From Actinoallomurus sp. (GTDB lineage Bacteria > Actinomycetota > Actinomycetes > Streptosporangiales > Streptosporangiaceae): 40,781 nucleotides of DNA. The notes below the pieces were generated by a model that worked only from the letters and a program-made list of their open reading frames with translations, did no database searches and was not told the origin of the DNA. The DNA is taken from NCBI GenBank assembly GCA_025964625.1, contig JAOPYL010000355.1:1-40781 (forward strand), in the 5' to 3' direction. Both the position numbers and the translations under genes were made by a program. Below are positions 7,484 through 14,459 of this stretch, piece by piece; the first letter of the stretch is position 1, and each line of letters starts with the position of its first letter.

Positions 7484-9267
7484 CACAGGAGCGCCCCGCC
7501 GGAGAGACGGCGACACCGGAGCGTGCCTCCGGCACGACGATCGGGGTCGTCGCGGCCACCGCGAGCGGCCGGACGGCCGCCGCCACGCTCCAGGCCGCCT
7601 GGCCGGACGAGGTGCGGGTGTTCACGGAGGAGAAGGCGGCCGACGGGCTGCGCGAGGCATGGCGGACCTGTGACGCCGTGGTCGGCTTCCTCGCCGTCGG
7701 CGCGACCGTGCGGGTCCTCGCGCCGCTCCTCGGCGACAAGGCCACCGACCCCGCCGTCGTCTGCGTGGACGAGTCGATGGCCTTCGCGGTCGCCGTCCTC
7801 GGCGGCCATCACGGCGCGAACCTCCTCGCCCATCGGCTCACCGGCGTACTCGGCTGCCGCCCGGTGGTGACGACCGCGAGCGACCGGAGCGACGTCACGC
7901 CGCTGGACTCCTACGGCACGGATCTGGGCTTCACCGTGCACAACCCGGATCTGCTCGCGCACGTCGGCGCGGCGGTGCTCTCCGGCGAACCCGTGCGGCT
8001 CGACGGGGCCGCTGGCTGGCCGCTGCCGCCGCTGCCGCCCAACGTCGCGCCGGACGCGGACGGCGACGGTCACCGCATCCTCGTCAGCGACGAGGCCGAA
8101 CCGGCGTGCGTGCGCCATGACGGCTGGTTCGGGAACGCGCTCGTCTACCGGCCGAAATCCCTCGTCGTCGGCGTCGGCTCGGCGCGCGGCGTCTCCGCCG
8201 CGGAGGTCGGCGCGCTGATCGACCAGGCGCTGGCCTCCGCCGCGCTGGCCCCCGAATCGGTGCGATGCGTGGCGACGGTGGACCTGAAGGCCGACGAGGA
8301 GGGCATCCTGCGGGCGGCCGCGGACCGCGGATGGGAGGTGGTCTCCCACCCTGCCGGGGTCCTCGCCGCCGTCGAGGTGCCCAACCCTTCGGACGTCGTC
8401 CGCGCCGAGGTGGGCACCCCCAGCGTCGCCGAGGCGGCCGCCCTGCGGTCGGCGGCCTCGTACGGCAGGGCCGCGGAGCTGGTGGTGGAGAAGCGCAAGT
8501 CGGCGAACGCGACCGCCGCGGTGGCCAGGCTGACGCCGCGCGGGCGGCTTTCGATCGTCGGGCTCGGCCCCGGCGCACGCGACCTGCTGACCCCGAAGGC
8601 CGTCGCGTCCCTGCGGCGGGCGTCGGTCGTGGTCGGCCTCGACCAGTACCTCGACCAGGTGCGCGACCTGCTCCGCCCCGGCACACGGGTGATCGGGTCA
8701 GGTCTGGGCCAGGAGGAGGAACGGGCCCGGACCGCCGTCGAGGAGGCGTCGGCCGGGCACGCCGTGGCGCTGGTCGGCTCGGGCGACGCCGGCATCTACG
8801 CGATGGCCGGCCCGGCGCTGGAGTTCGCGGGCGGCGACATCGACGTCGAAGGCGTGCCCGGCATCACCGCGGCGGTGGCCGCGTCGAACCTGCTGGGCGC
8901 GCCGCTCGGCCACGACCACGCCTACATCTCCCTGTCGGACCTGCACACGCCCTGGGAGGTCATCGAGAGGCGTGTCGGCGCCGCGGCCGCCGGCGACTTC
9001 ACGGTGTGCTTCTACAACCCGCGCAGCAGGGCACGGGACTGGCAGTTGCCGAAGGCGCTGAGCATCCTCGCCGCGCACCGGCCGCCGGACACGCCGGTCG
9101 GATATGTCCGCAACGCCACCCGCCCGGACGAGTCCGTGACGCTCACCACCCTGGCCGAGTTCGACCCCGCCCCGATCGACATGTTCACCGTGGTCGTCGT
9201 CGGATCGAGCCGGAGCCGTACGGTGGCCGGGCGTTTTGTCACCCCCAGGGGGTACCGATGGGCCTGA
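7480..9267 (+). CDS. cobJ: CbiG-CobJ fusion: cobalt-precorrin-5A hydrolase and precorrin-3B C17-methyltransferase
   Basis: The 595-residue product is bifunctional. Residues 1 to about 345 are a CbiG domain (TASGRTAAATL, FLAVGATVRVLAPLL, KATDPAVVCVDE, LGGHHGANLLAHRLT, and the C-terminal half VVGVGSARGVSAAEV), which opens the delta-lactone and releases the C2 unit. Residues about 354-595 are a CobJ/CbiH methylase (SIVGLGPGARDLLTPKA, GSGDAGIYAMAGPALE, VPGITAAVAASNLLGAPLGHDHAYISLSD), which methylates C17 and contracts the ring. This fusion is common in actinobacteria. It overlaps cobL by four bases, and its last ten bases overlap the start of the ferredoxin gene. No iron-sulfur cysteines are fused to it; they are supplied by the next gene. 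Confidence 0.93.
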   Translation: MTQERPAGETATPERASGTTIGVVAATASGRTAAATLQAAWPDEVRVFTEEKAADGLREAWRTCDAVVGFLAVGATVRVLAPLLGDKATDPAVVCVDESMAFAVAVLGGHHGANLLAHRLTGVLGCRPVVTTASDRSDVTPLDSYGTDLGFTVHNPDLLAHVGAAVLSGEPVRLDGAAGWPLPPLPPNVAPDADGDGHRILVSDEAEPACVRHDGWFGNALVYRPKSLVVGVGSARGVSAAEVGALIDQALASAALAPESVRCVATVDLKADEEGILRAAADRGWEVVSHPAGVLAAVEVPNPSDVVRAEVGTPSVAEAAALRSAASYGRAAELVVEKRKSANATAAVARLTPRGRLSIVGLGPGARDLLTPKAVASLRRASVVVGLDQYLDQVRDLLRPGTRVIGSGLGQEEERARTAVEEASAGHAVALVGSGDAGIYAMAGPALEFAGGDIDVEGVPGITAAVAASNLLGAPLGHDHAYISLSDLHTPWEVIERRVGAAAAGDFTVCFYNPRSRARDWQLPKALSILAAHRPPDTPVGYVRNATRPDESVTLTTLAEFDPAPIDMFTVVVVGSSRSRTVAGRFVTPRGYRWA

Positions 9268-9476
9268 ATGTGCCTCCCGCCGCGCCCGTACGCGTCACCG
9301 CTCGCTGCCAGGGCTGCGGTGCCTGTCTGCTGACCTGTCCCGAACGCGCGATCCGCCCCCACGCCGGATGGGCCGCGCACGGCGGGAGCCCGCTGCACGT
9401 CCTCGGCGGGCTGTGCACCGGGTGCGGCGACTGCCTGGAGGTCTGTCCCGCCGACGCGATCGAGGAGCTCACGTGA
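9258..9476 (+). CDS. Small ferredoxin with two 4Fe-4S cluster motifs, between cobJ and cobH
   Basis: This 72-residue gene starts at ATG 9258 inside the last codons of cobJ and ends with a TGA at 9474-9476 that overlaps the next start (GTGA). Two CxxCxxCxxxCP motifs are plain: CQGCGACLLTCP near residue 17 and CTGCGDCLEVCP near residue 52, the classical bacterial 2x[4Fe-4S] ferredoxin. It is cytoplasmic and has no extra domain. The tight coupling on both sides argues that it serves the pathway, perhaps delivering electrons to ring contraction, to a corrin reductase or to cobalt reduction before adenosylation. The partner is an inference; the fold and cluster motifs are read directly. Confidence 0.9.
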   Translation: MGLNVPPAAPVRVTARCQGCGACLLTCPERAIRPHAGWAAHGGSPLHVLGGLCTGCGDCLEVCPADAIEELT

Positions 9477-10096
9477 CCGGGCGAGGCGAGATGAGAACCA
9501 TCCATCCGATCGAGTCGCGCTCGTTCGAGATCCTGCGGTCGCGCGTCGACCTGGGGCCGATGCCGCCCCTCCGGCGGGCGGTCGCCGAGCGCGTCATCCA
9601 CGCCAGCGCGGACCTCGAGTACGCCGTCGACCTGGTCACCGACGAGGCGCACCTCGAGCAGGGGCTCAGGGCGCTGCGCGACGGGGCGCCGATCGTCACC
9701 GACGTCGCCATGGTCGCCGCCGGCATCACCGCGCGTGAAACGATCTGCTCGATCGCCGCCCCGGCCGCCGCGAGCATGGCGCGGGCGGCCGCCATCACGC
9801 GGTCGGCCGCGGCGATCCGGCTGTCGTACGCGGAGGTGGGGCGGGGCGCCGTCTGGGTGGTCGGCTGCGCCCCGACCGCGCTGGAGGAGATCATCGCGCG
9901 CGATGTCGGCCCCGCCCTGGTGATCGGGCTGCCGGTCGGGTTCGTGGGGGCCGCGGAGTCGAAGGCGGCGTTGCGTGACAGCGGGTTGCCGGCCGTCAGC
10001 AACATCTCCGAGAAGGGCGGTTCGGCCGTCGCGGCCGCCGCCCTCAACGCGCTGCTCTACTACGAGGGCGAGCACCAGGACGAGGAGGACGCATGA
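9473..10096 (+). CDS. cobH: Precorrin-8X / cobalt-precorrin-8 methylmutase
   Basis: This enzyme (also called CbiC) moves the C11 methyl group to C12, forming (hydrogeno)cobyrinic acid. The product has IEARSFEILR-like IESRSFEILRSRVDL, then ERVIHASADLEYA, which contains the catalytic histidine, TDVAMVAAGI, and GLPVGFVGAAESKAAL near the C-terminus. I set the start at GTG 9473, which overlaps the ferredoxin stop and has GGAG a few bases upstream, giving 207 residues. An ATG at 9491 with GAGG close by would remove six residues and is equally consistent with homologues. The stop overlaps the next gene as ATGA. Confidence 0.94.
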   Translation: MTGRGEMRTIHPIESRSFEILRSRVDLGPMPPLRRAVAERVIHASADLEYAVDLVTDEAHLEQGLRALRDGAPIVTDVAMVAAGITARETICSIAAPAAASMARAAAITRSAAAIRLSYAEVGRGAVWVVGCAPTALEEIIARDVGPALVIGLPVGFVGAAESKAALRDSGLPAVSNISEKGGSAVAAAALNALLYYEGEHQDEEDA

Positions 10097-10944
10097 CGCC
10101 GCTGCTGCTGGTCGGGCACGGGACGCGCGACGAGACGGGGGCCGCGGAGTTCGGGCGCTTCGTCGAGCGGGTGCGGGCACGCATGCCGGTGGACGTGGCC
10201 GGCGGGTTCATCGAGCTGTCCCCGCCGCCGCTGACCGACGCCGTCGCGGCGCTGTACGACTCCGGGCACAGGCGTCTCGTCGCGGTGCCGATGGTGCTGG
10301 TGGCCGCCGGGCACGCCAAGGGGGACATCCCCGCCGCGCTGGCCCGTGAACCGGAGCGCCGCCCGGGGCTGTCGTACGCCTATGGCCGCCCGCTCGGGCC
10401 CCATCCGGTCCTGCTCCGGCTGCTCGAGGAGCGTCTGGACGCCGTGCTGGACCCGGCGGAGCGGGCGGACACCGCGGTGCTGCTCGTCGGCCGGGGCTCC
10501 ACCGACCCGGATGCGAACGCCGAGATCCACAAGGTCGCCCGGCTGCTGTGGGAGGGCCGTGGCCTGTCCATGGTCGAGCCCGCGTTCGTCTCGCTGGCGT
10601 GGCCGGGCGTCCCCGAGGGACTTGAACGCTGCCGGCGGCTCGGCGCACGGCGGGTCGTCGTCCTGCCGTACTTCCTGTTCCCCGGCGTGCTTCCGGACCG
10701 CGTCGTCGCGGAGGCGAAGGCGTACGAGGACGTGGAGGTGCGCTGCGCCGACGTGATCGGCGACTGCGACGGCCTGGCCGGCCTGGTGGCCGAGCGGTAC
10801 GACGAGGCGCTGCGCGGCGACATCCGGATGAACTGCGACACCTGCGTCTACCGGCTCGCGATGCCCGGCTTCGAGGACCGCGTCGGCGCGCCGCAGCGCC
10901 CGCACCATCACCCGGAGGACCCGTCACATGTCCATGCGCGCTGA
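10093..10944 (+). CDS. cbiX: Long-form sirohydrochlorin cobaltochelatase (CbiX) with a cysteine motif and His-rich tail
   Basis: The 283-residue product has the two tandem chelatase domains of long CbiX. The N-terminal half shows LLLVGHGTRDETG with the metal-binding histidine; the C-terminal half has LLVGRGSTDPDANAE, where the histidine is replaced by arginine as usual. Near the end is MNCDTC (10828-10845), an MxCxxC motif of the kind known from Bacillus megaterium CbiX, where it binds a 4Fe-4S cluster, followed by HHH and further His residues (RPHHHPEDPSHVHAR). The enzyme inserts cobalt into sirohydrochlorin, the early-insertion route. Its presence with a late-type chelatase subunit at the other end of the operon is notable. 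Iron insertion for siroheme is an alternative role. It overlaps the next gene by 17 bases. Confidence 0.88.
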   Translation: MTPLLLVGHGTRDETGAAEFGRFVERVRARMPVDVAGGFIELSPPPLTDAVAALYDSGHRRLVAVPMVLVAAGHAKGDIPAALAREPERRPGLSYAYGRPLGPHPVLLRLLEERLDAVLDPAERADTAVLLVGRGSTDPDANAEIHKVARLLWEGRGLSMVEPAFVSLAWPGVPEGLERCRRLGARRVVVLPYFLFPGVLPDRVVAEAKAYEDVEVRCADVIGDCDGLAGLVAERYDEALRGDIRMNCDTCVYRLAMPGFEDRVGAPQRPHHHPEDPSHVHAR

Positions 10945-12058
10945 CGTGGACCTGCGCCACCACGGCGACGCCGAGATCGGCCCGGGCCTGGTCGACCTGG
11001 CGGTCAACGTGCGGCCGGGGACGCCGCCCACGTGGCTGGCCGAGTTGCTGCGCGGGAGTGTGGCAGGGCTCGCGGCCTACCCCGACCCGGCACGTGCGCG
11101 GCGGGCGGTGGCCCGCCGCCACGGCCGACTCCCCGAGGAGGTCCTGCTGACGGCGGGCGCGGCGGAGGCGTTCGTGCTGCTCGCGCGGGTGCTCGCGCCG
11201 CGCCGCGCGGTCGTCGTGCATCCCCAGTTCACCGAGCCCGAGGCCGCCCTGCGCGCGGCCGGGCACGAGGTGACGCGGGTGATCCTGGACGGGGACTTCC
11301 GCCTCACGGGGGTCCCCGAGGAAGCCGACCTGGTGATGGTCGGCAATCCGACCAACCCGACGTCGGTGCTGCATCCCGCCGAGGGCGTAGCCGGCCTGGC
11401 CCGGCCCGGCCGGGTCCTGGTGGTGGACGAGGCCTTCATGGACTGCGTCCCCGGAGAGGCCGAGAGCCTGGCGGGCGGCCGCATCCCGCACGCGGCCGGC
11501 CCGGTCCCGGGGCTCGTCGTGATCCGGAGTCTCACCAAGACCTGGGGGCTGGCCGGGCTGCGCGCCGGGTACCTGCTGGCCGGGCCGGAGCTGATCGCGT
11601 GTCTCGCCGAGGCACAGCCGCTCTGGTCGGTGTCCACCCCCGCACTGACGGCCACGGAGGCCTGCATGACCCCGCGGGCGCTGGCCGAGGCCGACGCATG
11701 GGCCCGTGACCTCGCCGTGGAGCGGGAACGGCTCGCGACGGCGCTGCGCGGTCTGGGGTTGCGGGTCGTGCCCGGCGCACGCGCGTCGTTCCTGTGCGTC
11801 CGTGTCCCCGGCGGTCTCCGCGTGCGTGCGCTGCTGCGCGAGCGCGGGTACGCCGTCCGGCGCGGCGACACCTTCCCCGGGCTCGGCCCCGACTGGCTGC
11901 GCGTCGCCGTGCGGGACAAGGCCACCGGTGACGCGTTCGTCGCCGTCCTGAAGGAGGTCTGCGGGGAGACCGCCTCCCACGACGAGCCCGCGCCGCCTGA
12001 CTGCATGGTTCACAATGTGTCAGACGACTGTGAAGAACCCTGCTGCGAGGAGAACTGA
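10928..12058 (+). CDS. cobC: Cobalamin-pathway aminotransferase (threonine-phosphate decarboxylase / CobC-like) with a Cys-rich tail
   Basis: The 376-residue product is a fold type I PLP enzyme. SLTKTWGLAGLRAGY carries the PLP lysine (K204); VMVGNPTNPTSVLHP and VVDEAFMDCVPGE are the cofactor-binding segments. In this context it most likely makes (R)-1-amino-2-propanol phosphate from threonine phosphate for the nucleotide loop (CobC in the aerobic naming, CobD in Salmonella). The ordinary family domain ends near VAVLKEVCGE; about 25 further residues are acidic and rich in cysteine (DCMVHNVSDDCEEPCCEEN), unlike any homologue I recall. The start lies inside cbiX; an ATG at 10934 is an alternative. 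The stop overlaps the cobT start by one base (TGATG). A histidinol-phosphate aminotransferase activity cannot be ruled out from the sequence. Confidence 0.87.
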   Translation: MSMRADVDLRHHGDAEIGPGLVDLAVNVRPGTPPTWLAELLRGSVAGLAAYPDPARARRAVARRHGRLPEEVLLTAGAAEAFVLLARVLAPRRAVVVHPQFTEPEAALRAAGHEVTRVILDGDFRLTGVPEEADLVMVGNPTNPTSVLHPAEGVAGLARPGRVLVVDEAFMDCVPGEAESLAGGRIPHAAGPVPGLVVIRSLTKTWGLAGLRAGYLLAGPELIACLAEAQPLWSVSTPALTATEACMTPRALAEADAWARDLAVERERLATALRGLGLRVVPGARASFLCVRVPGGLRVRALLRERGYAVRRGDTFPGLGPDWLRVAVRDKATGDAFVAVLKEVCGETASHDEPAPPDCMVHNVSDDCEEPCCEEN

Positions 12059-13146
12059 TGGACCTCATCGCCGAGACGGCCGCCGCGGTCCCGCCGCTGG
12101 ACGAGGCGGCCATGCGTGCGGCCCGCGACCACCACGACCGGCTGACCAAGCCACGCGGCGCGCTCGGCGCGCTGGAGGAGCTCTCGGTCCGGCTCGCCGG
12201 CATCGCGGGCGTCTGCCCGCCGCCCCTGCCCGAGCCCGCGGCGGTCGCCGTGTTCGCCGCCGACCACGGCGTGTACGCCCAGGGCGTGACCCCGTGGCCG
12301 CAGGAGGTGACCGCTCAGATGGTGCAGAACTTCCTGGCCGGGGGCGCCGTCGTCAACGCCTTCGCCCGCCAGTTCGGAGCCGCGGTCAGCGTCGTGGACG
12401 TCGGGGTCAAGACCGGGCTGCCGCCCGCTCCCGGGCTGATCTCCCGGAAGGTGGCGCCCGGCACCGCCGACATGACGCGGGGACCGGCGATGACGCCGGA
12501 ACAGGTCCGGCAGGCGGTCGAGACCGGTATCGAGATCGCCCGCGACCTGGTCGCGGCCGGCAACCGCTGCCTGATCACCGGCGACATGGGCATCGCCAAC
12601 ACGACCGCCTCCGCCGCCCTCATCGCGGCCTTCACCGGCCGGACGCCCGAGAGCGTCACCGGCTACGGCACCGGTATCGACGACAGCACTCACGCGCGCA
12701 AGATCAAGGTCGTCCGCGCCGCCCTCACCCGTGCCGGCGGCGAACTGGGCGGTGGAGCCGACGGGTCCGCCGCCGCCGCGGATCCGCTGGCGGTCCTCGC
12801 GCAGGTCGGCGGCCTCGAACACGCCGCGATCGCCGGCTTCATCCTGGGCGGTGCCGCGGAGCGTGTCCCCGTCGTGCTGGACGGCGTGATCGCGGGTTCC
12901 GCAGCGCTGGTGGCGGCCGCGCTCGCCCCGGCCGCCCGCGACGCCTGCGTCGCGGGCCACCGGTCCGCCGAGCCCGGGCACGCCGCAGCGCTGTGGCATC
13001 TGGAGCTGCGGCCGCTCATCGACCTCGAGCTCCGCCTGGGTGAGGGCACCGGAGCCCTGCTCGCCCTCCCGCTCGTGCAGGGCGCCGTGCGGGTGCTGCA
13101 CGAGGTCGCCACCTTCGACTCCGCCGGTGTCGCGGACAAGGCGTGA
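12058..13146 (+). CDS. cobT: Nicotinate-nucleotide:dimethylbenzimidazole phosphoribosyltransferase
   Basis: The 362-residue enzyme makes alpha-ribazole phosphate, the lower ligand of cobalamin, from nicotinate mononucleotide and dimethylbenzimidazole. Family segments are clear: RLTKPRGALGALEEL, FAADHGVYAQGVTPWPQEVTAQM, GDMGIANTTASAAL, GYGTGIDD and the catalytic glutamate in RLGEGTGALLALPL (E329). The ATG overlaps the stop of the previous gene by one base and has AGGAG seven bases upstream. Together with the aminotransferase before it, it supplies parts of the nucleotide loop, while the genes for its assembly (cobD, cobU, cobS) are not in the window. Confidence 0.95.
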   Translation: MDLIAETAAAVPPLDEAAMRAARDHHDRLTKPRGALGALEELSVRLAGIAGVCPPPLPEPAAVAVFAADHGVYAQGVTPWPQEVTAQMVQNFLAGGAVVNAFARQFGAAVSVVDVGVKTGLPPAPGLISRKVAPGTADMTRGPAMTPEQVRQAVETGIEIARDLVAAGNRCLITGDMGIANTTASAALIAAFTGRTPESVTGYGTGIDDSTHARKIKVVRAALTRAGGELGGGADGSAAAADPLAVLAQVGGLEHAAIAGFILGGAAERVPVVLDGVIAGSAALVAAALAPAARDACVAGHRSAEPGHAAALWHLELRPLIDLELRLGEGTGALLALPLVQGAVRVLHEVATFDSAGVADKA

Positions 13147-13208
13147 GCGGCTCCGAGTACCTTGGGTGCCTGACAACGATGCCCGCGCCTGATCAGGAGA
13201 ACACCTCG

Positions 13209-14459
13209 GTGCCCCCCTATCTGCTCGGCCTCCGCCTCGACGGCCGCCGCGCCGCAGTCATCGGCGGCGGACGGGTCGCACAGCGCCGCGTGCCCGCCCT
13301 GCTGGCCGCCGGCGCCGACGTGCTGCTCGTCTCGCCGGAGGTGACACCGGTCCTGGAGGACCTCGCCACCCGCGGTGAGCTGACCTGGGAGCGGCGGCTG
13401 TACCGGCCGGGCGACTGCGACGGCACATGGCTCGTGCAGGCGTGCACGGACGACGGCAAGGTGAACGCGGCGGTCGCCGCCGAGGCGGAGGACCAGCGGA
13501 TCTGGTGCGTGCGGGCCGACGACGCGCAGGCGTCCGCCGCCTGGACCCCGGCCAGCGGCCGGGTCGGTGAGACGACGATCGCCGTGCTGGCCGGCGGCGA
13601 CCCGAGGCGCGCCGCGGGCGTGCGGGACGCCGCTCTCGACGGGCTCCGCGACGGCACCCTCAACGCGCGCCACTCCCGGCACAAGCCGGTGGGCGTCGCA
13701 CTCGTGGGCGGCGGTCCTGGTGATCCCGGACTCATCACGGTGCGTGGCCGCCAGCTCCTCGCGCAGGCCGACGTAGTGATCACCGACCGGCTCGCCCCCC
13801 GCGAGCTGCTCGACGAACTGCCGGGCGACGTCGAGGTCATCGACGCGGCGAAGATCCCGTACGGCCGTTCGGTCACCCAGGAGCACATCAACGCGGCACT
13901 GGTCGAGCACGCGCGCGCCGGCCGGTTCGTCGTGCGTCTCAAGGGCGGCGACCCGTTCGTCTTCGGCAGAGGCGCGGAAGAGGTGCTTCACTGCCTCCGC
14001 GAGGGTGTCCCCGTCACCGTCGTCCCCGGCATCACCAGCGCGATCGCCGTCCCTTCCGCCGTCGGCATTCCGGTCACGCACCGGGCCGTGACGCAGGAGT
14101 TCCACGTCGTGTCGGCGCACGTCACCCCGGATCACCCGGGCTCGACGGTGGACTGGGAGGCGCTCGGCCGGGCGCACGGCACGCTCGTGCTGCTCATGGC
14201 CGTGGAACGGATGGGCGTGATCGCCGACACTCTCATGCGCTATGGTCGGTCGTCTGACACTCCTGTCGCGGTAATCCAGGACGGTACGCTGCAGAGCCAG
14301 CGCACAATCATGGCGACGCTCGCGACGGTGGCGGATGAGATGACGGCCAGCGGAGTGCGGCCACCGGCGATCGTCGTCGTCGGCGAGGTCGTGCAGGTGG
14401 CACGAGAGATCGACATACTGAGAGCGGATATGGGGCGGCTGCGTGACACCCCCGGCTGA
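13209..14459 (+). CDS. cobA: CysG-like uroporphyrinogen-III C-methyltransferase fused to precorrin-2 dehydrogenase
   Basis: The 416-residue product is a two-domain protein. Residues 1 to about 150 form the NAD-binding siroheme-synthase domain (AVIGGGRVAQRR at 15-26, and VRADDAQAS, where CysG has its catalytic aspartate). Residues about 157-416 are a SUMT methylase with LVGGGPGDPGLITVRG, RLKGGDPFVFGRGAEE and VVPGITSAIAVPSAVGIPVTHR. It produces precorrin-2, the entry to both B12 and siroheme. I chose GTG 13209 since AGGAGA (13195-13200) lies nine bases upstream and the protein then starts like its homologues. A GTG at 13143 overlapping the cobT stop (GTGA) and an ATG at 13179 are alternatives. 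The last 17 bases overlap the GTPase gene. Confidence 0.93.
   Translation: MPPYLLGLRLDGRRAAVIGGGRVAQRRVPALLAAGADVLLVSPEVTPVLEDLATRGELTWERRLYRPGDCDGTWLVQACTDDGKVNAAVAAEAEDQRIWCVRADDAQASAAWTPASGRVGETTIAVLAGGDPRRAAGVRDAALDGLRDGTLNARHSRHKPVGVALVGGGPGDPGLITVRGRQLLAQADVVITDRLAPRELLDELPGDVEVIDAAKIPYGRSVTQEHINAALVEHARAGRFVVRLKGGDPFVFGRGAEEVLHCLREGVPVTVVPGITSAIAVPSAVGIPVTHRAVTQEFHVVSAHVTPDHPGSTVDWEALGRAHGTLVLLMAVERMGVIADTLMRYGRSSDTPVAVIQDGTLQSQRTIMATLATVADEMTASGVRPPAIVVVGEVVQVAREIDILRADMGRLRDTPG

Noticed and set aside
12005-12058. Possible separate micropeptide MVHNVSDDCEEPCCEEN
   Set aside because: It is in frame with the aminotransferase, has no ribosome site of its own, and is better explained as that protein's tail.
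1-14459. Cobalamin riboswitch
   Set aside because: No B12-box-like conserved core was seen in the few short gaps of the operon; if present, it would lie upstream of the window.
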